64,000 nt of DNA from Sphingomonadaceae bacterium (lineage in GTDB: Bacteria; Pseudomonadota; Alphaproteobacteria; Sphingomonadales; Sphingomonadaceae), in contig CANJUF010000008.1 in the NCBI GenBank assembly GCA_947477745.1, forward strand, positions 25,614 through 89,613, read 5' to 3'. The translations under genes were made by a program, and so were the position numbers. The notes below the pieces were generated by a model, which was given only the letters and a program-made list of their open reading frames with translations, searched no databases and was not told the DNA's origin. The first letter of the stretch is position 1. Each line of letters opens with the position of its first letter. Below are positions 29,926 to 38,122 of the stretch, in pieces.

Positions 29926-30020
29926 GCCCGGTATCCCTTCCAGTGGCGCACCTTCCGCGTGGTGCATTCGGCGCCCGCGCTGCTAATGCCTCGCTGGCAC
30001 TTTGGCAAGCGGAGCGAATC

Positions 30021-30638
30021 ATGGGACTGGACGCCGGGGCGATCAAACAGGGGCTCGACGCGATTGCCGCGATCGATGTGCGGATCGGGCGCGCGCTGGA
30101 GCTTGCCGGCTATCCCGAACCGCGCCTGCGCCCGACCGGCTATGCGACCCTGCTGCGCACCATCGTCGGCCAGCAGGTGAGCGTGGCCGCGGCGGCGTCG
30201 ATGTGGCGCAAGCTGGAGGCGCATCTGGGCGAGGATATTGCGCCCGAAGCGCTGCTCGCCTCGCATTTCGACGAGCTGCGCGCCTGCGGCCTTTCGCGCC
30301 AGAAGCAGGGCTATGCGCGCTCGCTGTGCGAACTGGTGGTGAGCGGCGCGCTGGATTTGGAGAATTTACCCGAGGACGACGAGGAAGCCATCGCCGAACT
30401 GGTGCGGATCAAGGGCATCGGGCGCTGGTCGGCCGAGATTTACCTGCTGTTCGCCGAGGGGAGGGCGGATATCTGGCCGGCGGGAGACCTTGCCGTGCAG
30501 GCCGGCCTGCACAAGCTGCTGAGGCTGGAAGCGAGGCCATCGGAGAAGGAGACCCGCGCGCTGGCCGAAACGTGGCGGCCACACCGCGGCGCGGCGGCGA
30601 TCTTCACCTGGCATGTCTATAACAATCCGGCGCTGTGA
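30021..30638 (+). CDS. DNA-3-methyladenine glycosylase, AlkA-like HhH-GPD
   Basis: This enzyme excises alkylated bases from DNA. The 205-residue protein has TIVGQQVSVAAAASMW, a helix-hairpin-helix LVRIKGIGRWSA (127-138) and the GPD region WPAGDLAVQAG with the likely catalytic Asp at 156. The C-terminus ends with PHRGAAAIFTWH. It lacks the extra N-terminal domain of E. coli AlkA, as in short bacterial AlkA-like proteins. The start ATG at 30021 is chosen over upstream in-frame codons that overlap the divergent promoter. Confidence 0.88.
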   Translation: MGLDAGAIKQGLDAIAAIDVRIGRALELAGYPEPRLRPTGYATLLRTIVGQQVSVAAAASMWRKLEAHLGEDIAPEALLASHFDELRACGLSRQKQGYARSLCELVVSGALDLENLPEDDEEAIAELVRIKGIGRWSAEIYLLFAEGRADIWPAGDLAVQAGLHKLLRLEARPSEKETRALAETWRPHRGAAAIFTWHVYNNPAL

Positions 30639-30760
30639 GGCGCTCGCGACAGCTTTTTCTTGGTCAAAGCGGAATGTCCGAGCACGACAACAAAGTCGAC
30701 ATGGTACTTTTACCACGAAGCGTATCAAAGGATACAGGTGCAAATCTTGGAGGGGCCCTA

Positions 30761-31138
30761 ATGACCATCGAAAGCAAGCGCATTGTCGGCGAGGTGTATG
30801 ACGCCATTATAGCCGGACGGGGCGAGGACGTTTTTGGTGCCCTCCACTCAGAGTTTCGAGCTGACATCCCGCCAGTGGTGCCATGGGGTGGCAGCCATGA
30901 AGCCGCCGCATTTGGGCAGGTTGTGCTTCCCAGAGTGCTTGAAGTGGTCGACTTGAGCACCCTCAAAGTCCTCTCGCTCCTCGGCGAGAATGACAATGTC
31001 TTTGCTACCGCGACATTGACAACGCGAGACGGCAAAGCGGAAATCTTGATCGGGGAGCATTGGACCGTTCGCGAAGGGAAGATTTCCAACCTGCGCGTTT
31101 TCTATTTTGATCCGCGTCCGCTTATTGAACGCAGTTGA
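30761..31138 (+). CDS. NTF2-like (SnoaL-type) protein
   Basis: The 125-residue protein begins MTIESKRIVGEVYDAI and has the alpha+beta cone pattern of the NTF2-like superfamily: helix, then DIPPVVPWGG, and strands ending WTVREGKISNLRVFYFDP. Members include ketosteroid isomerases, hydrolases and ligand-binding proteins, so no reaction can be named. The ATG follows TTGGAGGGG. Base composition is visibly more AT-rich than in neighbouring genes, which may mean recent acquisition. Confidence 0.7.
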   Translation: MTIESKRIVGEVYDAIIAGRGEDVFGALHSEFRADIPPVVPWGGSHEAAAFGQVVLPRVLEVVDLSTLKVLSLLGENDNVFATATLTTRDGKAEILIGEHWTVREGKISNLRVFYFDPRPLIERS

Positions 31139-31229
31139 ACGTGGTCCATAGCGGATGTCCACTGGCCACGACAAAGCGGTCATATGGCGCTCGGTGTGGT
31201 GTCACCGAAACCGGACGCTTCACTCCACA

Positions 31230-31520
31230 TCAAACAATCCCCTCGATAAACCGCGCCATCGCCGCGTCGCGCGCGCTGAGGCCGCCCGCATCGTGCGTGG
31301 TCAGCGTCATCTCGACGCGGTTGTAGACGTTGAACCATTCGGGATGGTGATCGGCCTTGTCGGCATAGAGCGCGACGCGCGCCATGAAACCGAACGCCTC
31401 GTTGAAATCGGCGAAAGTGAACGTGCGGGTGATCGCCTTGCCGTCTTCGCGCAAGGTCCATCCGGGGAACTCGGCCAGCAGGGCGGCGCGGTCGGCTTCA
31501 TTGAGTTCGGCAATCGGCAT
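31230..31520 (-). CDS. phhB: Pterin-4a-carbinolamine dehydratase
   Basis: This enzyme dehydrates 4a-hydroxytetrahydropterin to recycle the cofactor of aromatic amino acid hydroxylases. The 96-residue protein has the signature [14 protein letters not shown] with the catalytic histidines and a C-terminal [12 protein letters not shown]. The start ATG at 31520 is preceded by AAGGAG. No phenylalanine hydroxylase is visible in the window. It is divergent from ccmA across a 61-base gap. Confidence 0.93.
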   Translation of the reverse strand: MPIAELNEADRAALLAEFPGWTLREDGKAITRTFTFADFNEAFGFMARVALYADKADHHPEWFNVYNRVEMTLTTHDAGGLSARDAAMARFIEGIV

Positions 31521-31581
31521 TTCGCGGCTCCTTGGTCGCTTTCCTTGGCAGTCCCCGCTCTTTCCCCTAACGCTTGGCCCC

Positions 31582-32160
31582 ATGCAAGAGTGCCGCATCG
31601 CCGCAGAGGACCTTGGCTGCCGCCGGGGCGAGCGCGTGCTGTTCAGCGGCGTCACCTTCACGCTCGCGCCGGAGGAGGCCTTGCAGATCGTGGGCGCGAA
31701 CGGGGTGGGCAAGACCAGCCTGATCCGCATGATCGCCGGGCTGCTGCCGGCATGGTCGGGCCGGGTCGAGCGCATGGGGGACATCGGCCTGATCGATGAG
31801 CGCCACGCGCTCGACGCAGCGCAGCCGCTGCGAGCGGCCCTCGCCTTCTGGCAGCGGATCGATGGTCCGGCCGACGACCAGCTTGCCCGGCTCGGCCTCG
31901 CCGGGCTTGCCGACGTGCCGCTGGGCTATTTCTCGACCGGTCAGAAGAAGCGCGCCGCCTTCGCCCGGCTGATCGGCCAGCACGCGCCGGTGTGGCTGCT
32001 CGACGAACCCCTGAACGGCCTCGACACGGACGGCGCGGCGCTCGTCCAGCAACTGGCCGATGAGCATTGCCGCGCGGGCGGGATATGCGTGGTCGCCTCG
32101 CACCAGCCGTTCGCGCTTGGCGGCATTGCGAGGCTTGATCTGGCGGACTACGCGCCGTGA
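31582..32160 (+). CDS. ccmA: Heme export ABC transporter ATP-binding protein CcmA
   Basis: CcmA drives release of holo-CcmE during cytochrome c maturation. The 192-residue ABC ATPase has the Walker A GANGVGKT (38-45), signature YFSTGQKKR and Walker [13 protein letters not shown]. The ATG at 31582 is used; the upstream reading frame is antisense to phhB. The stop overlaps the ccmB GTG start as GTGA. Confidence 0.93.
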   Translation: MQECRIAAEDLGCRRGERVLFSGVTFTLAPEEALQIVGANGVGKTSLIRMIAGLLPAWSGRVERMGDIGLIDERHALDAAQPLRAALAFWQRIDGPADDQLARLGLAGLADVPLGYFSTGQKKRAAFARLIGQHAPVWLLDEPLNGLDTDGAALVQQLADEHCRAGGICVVASHQPFALGGIARLDLADYAP

Positions 32161-32810
32161 TCGGCCGGCTCTGGACCATTGGGCGGCGCGACCTTGTCCG
32201 GCTGGGCGGCAGGCGCGGCGGCGCGGTGCTGCCGGTGCTGTTTTTCCTCGCGGTCGCCATGCTCTATCCCTTTGCGGTCGGGCCGGACGCGCCATTGCTC
32301 GCGCGCACCGGCGGCGGGGTGATCTGGGTGGCGGCGCTGCTCGCGGCGATCCTGCCGCTCGACCGCCTGATCGAGCCCGACATCGAGCAGGGCTTTTTCG
32401 ACCAGTGGGCGCTGCGCGGCATATCGGAGGAGGCGCTGATCGCGGTGCGGGTGCTTGCTCACTGGCTGAGCTTCGGACCGCCGCTGATGCTCGCCGCGAT
32501 CCCGGCCTCGGCGCTGCTTGGGCTGGATGGAGCACATCTGCGCGTGGTCGAACTCGGCCTGCTCGCAGGCACGCCGGGGCTTGCCGCGCTGGGCGTCACC
32601 ATCGCCTGTCTCACCGTGGGGTTGCGCAGCGGCGCGGCGCTGGCGGGACTGCTGATCATCCCGCTTGCGGTGCCGCTGCTGATCTTCGGCGCGGGCAGCC
32701 TGTCGACGGGAGGAAGTAGCGGCATCGCGCTGACCGGCGCGGCGAGCCTCGTCCTCGTCGCCCTCGCGCCTTTCGCGGGCGGCGCGGCGATCCGGGCGGC
32801 GCGAGAGTGA
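32157..32810 (+). CDS. ccmB: Heme exporter membrane protein CcmB
   Basis: The 217-residue, six-helix permease subunit partners CcmA. It starts at a GTG overlapping the ccmA stop. The hydrophobic profile and the FDQWALRGISEE loop fit the family. ccmC and the other maturation genes do not follow; the next gene is an unrelated transporter 82 bases on, so the rest of the system must lie elsewhere. Confidence 0.92.
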   Translation: MIGRLWTIGRRDLVRLGGRRGGAVLPVLFFLAVAMLYPFAVGPDAPLLARTGGGVIWVAALLAAILPLDRLIEPDIEQGFFDQWALRGISEEALIAVRVLAHWLSFGPPLMLAAIPASALLGLDGAHLRVVELGLLAGTPGLAALGVTIACLTVGLRSGAALAGLLIIPLAVPLLIFGAGSLSTGGSSGIALTGAASLVLVALAPFAGGAAIRAARE

Positions 32811-32892
32811 AACCACACCCTTGTTCAGCCAAGAGTCTGCCCTAAAGCGATACCCCGCACCGGCATAGAACGGCGTACCGGAGAGGAAATCG

Positions 32893-34131
32893 ATGTCCGA
32901 GACCAAGACCGCGAAGGAAGAATGGCGCCAATACTGGTGGCTGCCGTTCATTGCCGCGGCCGGCTATACCACCAGCGCGATGCACTCCTACGGCATCGGC
33001 TCGTTTATAGCGCCCCTGCAGGAAGAATTCGGCTGGTCGCGCGCCTTCATCTCGATGGGACTGACTATCGCCGGGATCGGCGGAGCGCTGCTGGCGATCC
33101 CCATGGGCCTGCTGATCGACCGCTTCGGCCCGCGCCGGATCGGCATGATCGGCGTGGTGGTGATGGTCTGCGCATTCGGCCTGCTCGGCACCGCGACCGG
33201 CACGGCGGCCAACTGGATCGCGCTGTGGGTGATCCTGGCGCTGTGCAATCCCTGGGCCACGGTGGTCTCGTGGACCAAGGCGGTCGCCAGCCGGTTCGAG
33301 CATTCGCGCGGTCTCGCCTTCGCCATCACCTTGAGCGGCGCGCCGATCACCACCACCTTCATCCCGCTGGTCGCCACTGCCTTTACGCTCGCTTACGGCT
33401 GGCGCGCGGGCTTCTTCGGGGTCGCGGTGGTCTGGGCGCTGGTGGTCTGGCCGCTGGTGTTCCTGTTCTTTCGCAGCGCACACGAGGACCTGTCAGCCGT
33501 AGCCGCACGCGCGGCCAAGACGCCGGTTGTCGAGCTGCCCGGCCTGACCGTCGGCGAGGCGTTCCGCAATCCTTCCTATTACCAGTTGCTGCTGGCTTCG
33601 GCGCTGTTCGCCTTCACGGTGGTTGGCACCACGGTTCACTTCGTGCCGATCCTGACCGACAGCGGCGCGCAGCCGATGGCGGCGGCGGGCATCGCCTCGC
33701 TGGTCGGGGTGTTCGCCTTCATCGGCCGGCTCGGGATGGGCGTGCTGCTCGACCGGCTGCCGGCGAACCTGCTGGGCGGCGCTGTCTGCACGCTGCCTGC
33801 GATGTCCTGCGCGCTGCTGTTGTTGCAGGGCGACGACCCGCTGTTTCAGGCGATCGCCGCCGCGCTGCTCGGCCTTACGGTCGGCGGAGAGATCGACATT
33901 ATCGCTTACCTGACGACGCGCCAGTTCGGCCTGAAGCGGTACGGCGCGATCTACGGATCGATGACCGCAGCAATGAACGTGGGCACCGCGACCGGGGGAC
34001 TGACCGCAGGCGCGATCTACGACTGGCAGGGAAGCTATGACACGTTCCTGTTCATCACCATTGCCGCCATGCTGACCAGCAGCCTCGCGCTCGTGACGAT
34101 CCGCAAAAGCCCGTTCGCGGCGGGGCATTGA
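32893..34131 (+). CDS. MFS transporter, monocarboxylate/oxalate-formate type
   Basis: The 412-residue protein has about 12 transmembrane helices, with the MFS loop motif LLIDRFGPRRIG between helices 2 and 3 and GVLLDRLPANLLGG in the second half. The N-terminal helix 1 region (YTTSAMHSYGIGSFIAPLQEEFGWSRAF) resembles the OFA/monocarboxylate porter group. The substrate is not known. A broken epoxide hydrolase-like gene follows 10 bases downstream with its own ribosome site, so the two were probably one operon. Confidence 0.85.
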   Translation: MSETKTAKEEWRQYWWLPFIAAAGYTTSAMHSYGIGSFIAPLQEEFGWSRAFISMGLTIAGIGGALLAIPMGLLIDRFGPRRIGMIGVVVMVCAFGLLGTATGTAANWIALWVILALCNPWATVVSWTKAVASRFEHSRGLAFAITLSGAPITTTFIPLVATAFTLAYGWRAGFFGVAVVWALVVWPLVFLFFRSAHEDLSAVAARAAKTPVVELPGLTVGEAFRNPSYYQLLLASALFAFTVVGTTVHFVPILTDSGAQPMAAAGIASLVGVFAFIGRLGMGVLLDRLPANLLGGAVCTLPAMSCALLLLQGDDPLFQAIAAALLGLTVGGEIDIIAYLTTRQFGLKRYGAIYGSMTAAMNVGTATGGLTAGAIYDWQGSYDTFLFITIAAMLTSSLALVTIRKSPFAAGH

Positions 34132-34141
34132 GAGGAAATCC

Positions 34142-34504
34142 ATGTCGAACAGCCAGACCGTCATCGATTTCCTCCACGCGTGGGACGAGAATGATTTTGA
34201 CGCCGCCTTTGCGCTGATGGCGCCCGGCATCGTCTACAAGAACACCGGCTAGCCCGATGCCGTAGGGCACGATGCGGTGCGCGCCACGCTCGCCGCGCTG
34301 ATTGACGGCACCTCGCCGATGACCTCGATCATCCACGCAATTGCCGAAAACGCTGAAGGCGTGGTGATGACCGAGCGCACCGATACGCTACACCTGCCCA
34401 ACGGGCCAGTGTCGTTCCCGGTGATGGGCGCGTTCGACGTGAAGGATGGGCTGATCGCGGGCTGGCGCGATTATTTCGACGCGAGCCTGTTCAAGCCGAG
34501 CTGA
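34142..34504 (+). pseudogene. Limonene-1,2-epoxide hydrolase-like gene with an in-frame amber codon
   Basis: Read from the ATG at 34142 (ribosome site GAGGAAATCC) to the TGA at 34502, the frame encodes a 120-residue protein of the limonene-epoxide hydrolase family. It is interrupted by a single TAG at 34250-34252 (codon 37). The family's catalytic set is present on both sides: Tyr32-x-Asn34 before the stop, Arg79-x-Asp81 and Asp110 after it. A point nonsense mutation, a sequencing error or readthrough are all possible. No other disruption is seen. Confidence 0.75.
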
Positions 34505-34510
34505 AAGGTC

Positions 34511-35338
34511 TCAGACGTAGGGCGGCTTGTCGCGGCCTGCGGGGCTGAGCGTGAAAATCTCGCAGCCGTCCTCGGTGATCCCGATCGAATGCTCGAACTG
34601 GGCCGACAGGCTCTTGTCGCGCGTCACCGCCGTCCAGCCGTCCGACAGCAGCTTCACCGCCGGCTTGCCAAGGTTGATCATCGGCTCGATCGTGAAGAAC
34701 ATCCCCGGCCGAAGCTCCGGCCCGGTGCCCGCGCGCCCGGCATGGACCACTTCGGGTGCGTCGTGGAACAGCCGCCCGAGGCCGTGACCGCAAAATTCGC
34801 GAACCACGCCGTAACGGTTCGCCTCGGCATGGGCCTGGATCGCTGCGCCGATGTCGCCCAGGTGTTTGCCGGGCCGAGCCTCGGCAATCCCCAGCATCAG
34901 GCATTCATGCGTCACATCGACCAGCCGCCGCGCCTTCAGCGGCACGTCGCCCACCAAGAACATCCGGCTCGAATCGCCGTGCCAGCCATCGAGCAGCGGG
35001 GTCACGTCGATGTTGACGATATCGCCGTCCTTGAGCGCCTTGTCCGACGGGATGCCGTGGCACACGACATGGTTGATCGATATGCAGCAGCTATGCGCAT
35101 AGCCCCGGTAGCCGAGCGTTGCGGGCACCGCGCCGTGATCGAGCGTGAACTCGCGCACGAAATTGTCAAGCGCCTGCGTCGTCACCCCGGGCTGGACCAG
35201 GGGCGCCAGCGCATCGAGGTTCTCGGCGGCCAGCAGCCCGGCCTTGCGCATGCCTTCGAAGGCTTCCGGCCCGTGCAGCTTGATGGTGCCGTCGCGCAGC
35301 GCCTGCTCGCTGCCGTCCACAACTTGATACTGGTTCAT
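34511..35338 (-). CDS. map: Type I methionine aminopeptidase
   Basis: Map removes the initiator methionine from nascent proteins. The 275-residue protein has the metal ligands in order: Asp in NIDVTPLLDGWHGDSSR (two), His in FCGHGLGRLFHD, Glu in TIEPM and Glu in FEHSIGI. SINHVVCHGIPS precedes them. The ATG at 35338 is chosen; an in-frame ATG at 35347 is an alternative. A palindromic repeat (35376-35446) lies directly upstream. Confidence 0.95.
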   Translation of the reverse strand: MNQYQVVDGSEQALRDGTIKLHGPEAFEGMRKAGLLAAENLDALAPLVQPGVTTQALDNFVREFTLDHGAVPATLGYRGYAHSCCISINHVVCHGIPSDKALKDGDIVNIDVTPLLDGWHGDSSRMFLVGDVPLKARRLVDVTHECLMLGIAEARPGKHLGDIGAAIQAHAEANRYGVVREFCGHGLGRLFHDAPEVVHAGRAGTGPELRPGMFFTIEPMINLGKPAVKLLSDGWTAVTRDKSLSAQFEHSIGITEDGCEIFTLSPAGRDKPPYV

Positions 35339-35375
35339 GCCAGACATGTAGCGAATGGTTCGCGATTTTTCCACT

Positions 35376-35446
35376 CGTCATTCCGGCGAAAGCCGGAATC
35401 CAGCTCGCAGCGTACCCTCTGGACCCCGGCCTCCGCCGGGGTGACG
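35376..35446. repeat. Dispersed intergenic palindromic repeat (two hairpins)
   Basis: The element begins CGTCATTCCGGCGAAAGCCG and ends GCCGGGGTGACG. It holds one perfect 8-bp stem with a GAAA loop (35380-35399) and one perfect 7-bp stem with a CTCC loop (35424-35441). This sequence type is widespread between genes in many proteobacteria. It separates map from the upstream DUF3298 gene. Confidence 0.88.
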
Positions 35447-35466
35447 CAGACCTGCGAACCCAGCAC

Positions 35467-36261
35467 CTAATCCGCCGCGGCGAAGCTCGAACGGTATTGC
35501 GGCTTCACCTTTGCCAGTACGGCAGGTGTCACCGGCAGCGTCACCTCATAGTCGCCTTCGACATAAGGCCCCGCAAGATAAGGCGCGATCAGGAAGCCGA
35601 TCCGATCGAACACCCTGCGGTTCGAAGAACCGAGAATGATGACTGCCTCGGTGGGATCGATGCAGTCTTCGAACAGCTCCATTTGCTCGCCCTCGCGGCG
35701 CGCGGCGCGCTCCTTGTTGAGCGCCTTGCAGAAGTCGGCCTGCACCGCATCGACGAAGGCCTGTTTTGACAGGAACAGGTCGGTCGGCTCGCGCCTCCTG
35801 CCCGCTCGCTTGTCCCATAGCAGCGCATCGAAGCCGCTGTAGCCGTGCGCGCCGCCCTCATAGCCGCTGTATGCCGCCGACAGGCTGAGCCATGCCGGAA
35901 GATCGGTGACCACTTCCCAGCCCTTGCCCAGTTCATAGCCGTTAAACCCATAGCCTTCCTTTTTCGCCAGTTTTTTTCCCTCGGCGGCAGACCGCGCGAC
36001 CCGGGCCTTGAGCTTGGCAAGGTCGGCATCGAGCGCCGCTTGCACGCCGGGGATCGCGCCCGCCACCGCCGGGTAGGAATAGGAAAAGCTGTAACTATCG
36101 GTGGTCACGCTTTCCTCGCGCGCGGTCACCGGGACAGCGGCGGAAGCAGTCGCGGAGGCAGCCGGGCGCGCCTCGCGCTCTGCCTTGTCGGCAGCGGGAG
36201 TCTCGCCGCCGCAGGCGCACAGCGCCATTGCCGCAAGCTCCAGAAGGGTCTTTTGCGCCAT
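35467..36261 (-). CDS. DUF3298/DUF4163 domain putative lipoprotein
   Basis: The 264-residue protein starts at the ATG at 36261 with a short hydrophobic segment followed by a cysteine (LLELAAMALCACGG), suggesting a lipoprotein or a short signal. It then has a low-complexity Ala-rich linker and a DUF4163/DUF3298 region: YSFSYSYPAVAG, LSLSAAYSGYEGGAHGY, then FLIAPYLAGPYVEGDYEVTLP. These RsiV-like domains are found in envelope proteins; the function here is unknown. It is divergent from the M17 aminopeptidase across 55 bases. Confidence 0.78.
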   Translation of the reverse strand: MAQKTLLELAAMALCACGGETPAADKAEREARPAASATASAAVPVTAREESVTTDSYSFSYSYPAVAGAIPGVQAALDADLAKLKARVARSAAEGKKLAKKEGYGFNGYELGKGWEVVTDLPAWLSLSAAYSGYEGGAHGYSGFDALLWDKRAGRRREPTDLFLSKQAFVDAVQADFCKALNKERAARREGEQMELFEDCIDPTEAVIILGSSNRRVFDRIGFLIAPYLAGPYVEGDYEVTLPVTPAVLAKVKPQYRSSFAAAD

Positions 36262-36316
36262 CGGTGTCTTTTCCTCTCGCGAAACCGGTGTGTTCCCGGT
36301 TAGAGACGCGCGCATC

Positions 36317-37699
36317 ATGACCGACAAGCATGCATTGATCCAGCCCGACAAGGGGCAACCGGCGACTGCCATCCACCTTGTCGACAAGGAGGGGCTCGCA
36401 GCCTTTCTCAAGTCGCTGTCCGCCGCGCAGCGCGCCGCGCTTGCCGCGCAGAAGTTCGAGGCCGACGGTTTCCAATCGGCGGTGGTGCCCGATGGCGATC
36501 ACTGGTTCGTCGTCTCGGGCGTTGCCAAGGCTGACAGCCTGTCGAGCTGGTGCATGGCGAAACTCGCCGAAACGCTTCCGGCGGGAACCTATCGCCGCGC
36601 TGGCAGCGATCCAGGTGCTGCAATGCACGGCTGGGTCACCGCCCAGTACCGCTATGACCGCTACCAGTCCGAGGACAAGTCCGAAGGCCCGCGCGTGCTG
36701 CTCAGCAAGGAAGCCAAGGCGATCGGTCCGGCGCTGGCCGAGGCGCAGGCGGTCAACATGGTGCGCGATCTGGTCAATGCGCCCGCCGAGGATATGGGGC
36801 CGGCCCAGCTCGAAGCCGAAGCCGAAGCGCTCGCCAAGACGCACGAGGCGAAGCTCACGGTAACCCGCGGCGACATGCTCGAGCGCGGCTTTCCCATGGT
36901 CCACGCGGTTGGCCGCGCGGCAGCGCGCAGCCACGCGCCGCGCATGATCGAGCTCGAATGGGGCGATGCGAAGCACCCGCGCCTCGCCATTGTCGGCAAG
37001 GGCGTCACTTTCGATTCGGGCGGGCTCGATATCAAGCCTTCGTCGGGCATGCTGCTGATGAAGAAGGACATGGGCGGGGCGGCTCACGCGCTGGCGCTGG
37101 CGCGGCTGATCATGGAAACAGGGCTCAAGGTCAGGCTCCACCTGCTGCTGCCCGCCGCAGAGAACGCCATTTCCGGCAACGCCATGCGGCCCGGAGACGT
37201 GCTGAGGGCGCGCAGCGGGATGAGTGTGGAAATCACCAACACGGACGCCGAAGGCCGCCTGCTGCTGGGCGATGCCCTGACCCGCGCGGGTGAGGAAGAC
37301 CCGGAGCTGGTCATCGATTTCGCGACGCTGACCGGCGCGGCGCGCTCCGCGCTGGGACCTGATTTGCCCGCGCTGTTCACGAGGACCGACGAAACCGCTC
37401 GCGCGCTGATCGAGGCGGGGCTGGCGAGCGACGATCCGTGCTGGCGGCTGCCGCTACACGATGCCTACCGCGAATGGCTCAAGTCCGACATCGCCGACAT
37501 CATGAATTCGCACGCCAATGCCTTTGCCGGGGCAAGCGTCGCTGCGCTGTTTCTCGACCGGTTCGTGCCCGAAGGCATGGACTGGGCGCATTTCGATACG
37601 TTCGCCTGGCGGCCTGCCGCCAAGCCGGGGCGCCCCAAGGGCGGCGATGCGCTGGGCCTGCGCGCGGCTTGGCACATGCTGAGGGGCCGTTATGCGTAA
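36317..37699 (+). CDS. M17 family leucyl aminopeptidase
   Basis: The 460-residue cytosolic metallopeptidase releases N-terminal residues from peptides. The catalytic domain is complete: GKGVTFDSGGLDIKPS with metal-binding Asp, MKKDMGGAA, NTDAEGRLLLGDAL (the M17 signature with catalytic Arg) and DFATLTGAA. The N-terminal domain is diverged from E. coli PepA, as in many sphingomonad homologues, so I leave the symbol open. The start ATG at 36317 lies just after the divergent promoter. Confidence 0.93.
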   Translation: MTDKHALIQPDKGQPATAIHLVDKEGLAAFLKSLSAAQRAALAAQKFEADGFQSAVVPDGDHWFVVSGVAKADSLSSWCMAKLAETLPAGTYRRAGSDPGAAMHGWVTAQYRYDRYQSEDKSEGPRVLLSKEAKAIGPALAEAQAVNMVRDLVNAPAEDMGPAQLEAEAEALAKTHEAKLTVTRGDMLERGFPMVHAVGRAAARSHAPRMIELEWGDAKHPRLAIVGKGVTFDSGGLDIKPSSGMLLMKKDMGGAAHALALARLIMETGLKVRLHLLLPAAENAISGNAMRPGDVLRARSGMSVEITNTDAEGRLLLGDALTRAGEEDPELVIDFATLTGAARSALGPDLPALFTRTDETARALIEAGLASDDPCWRLPLHDAYREWLKSDIADIMNSHANAFAGASVAALFLDRFVPEGMDWAHFDTFAWRPAAKPGRPKGGDALGLRAAWHMLRGRYA

Positions 37700-37762
37700 G
37701 CTTGCGTTGACCTTATGGCCCGTATAAGCGCGCCGCTCTTCGCTTTTGGGGACCCTGGGCGC

Positions 37763-38122
37763 GTGAATCCGTTGGACGACTATCTGCGCAAGGCCGCGTC
37801 TGGCCGCGAGCTTTCGCTCGCCGGGCCGAGCCCGCGGGCCGACAGCGTCGCCTTGCCGGTGCGCGGCGATCTGGCGCATATTCGCCTCGCGGGCATTCAC
37901 TTCGTGCCGCACTATGCCGTGCCGATGCCGCACCGCGTGCGCGCTGGCGGAGCGGAGCTGCGCAAGGCCGGAAGCAGCGACGGCGAGGTGCTCGTTTCGC
38001 TGACGCCCGGCGTGCAGTTCGATGTCCTCGACATGGCTGGCGGCTGGGCTTGGGGCGAAACCGGCGAAGGCGGGCCGGTCGGCTATGTCGCGCTCGATCA
38101 GCTCGAAAGGGACGACGCATGA
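37763..38122 (+). CDS. SH3-domain protein, NlpC/P60-associated type
   Basis: With the GTG start at 37763 the protein has 119 residues; an ATG at 37715 would add 16 residues with poor codon usage. The C-terminal half (VRGDLAHIRLAGIHFVPHYAVP, then LDMAGGWAWGETGEGG) resembles the bacterial SH3 domain that usually precedes an NlpC/P60 peptidase domain. Here the peptidase domain is absent, so it may be a stand-alone SH3 protein or a remnant. The stop overlaps the argC start as ATGA. Confidence 0.65.
   Translation: MNPLDDYLRKAASGRELSLAGPSPRADSVALPVRGDLAHIRLAGIHFVPHYAVPMPHRVRAGGAELRKAGSSDGEVLVSLTPGVQFDVLDMAGGWAWGETGEGGPVGYVALDQLERDDA

Noticed and set aside
34262..34266. A second TAG in the epoxide hydrolase-like pseudogene
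   Set aside because: It is out of frame (read as GTA GGG in the gene); only the TAG at 34250-34252 is in frame.
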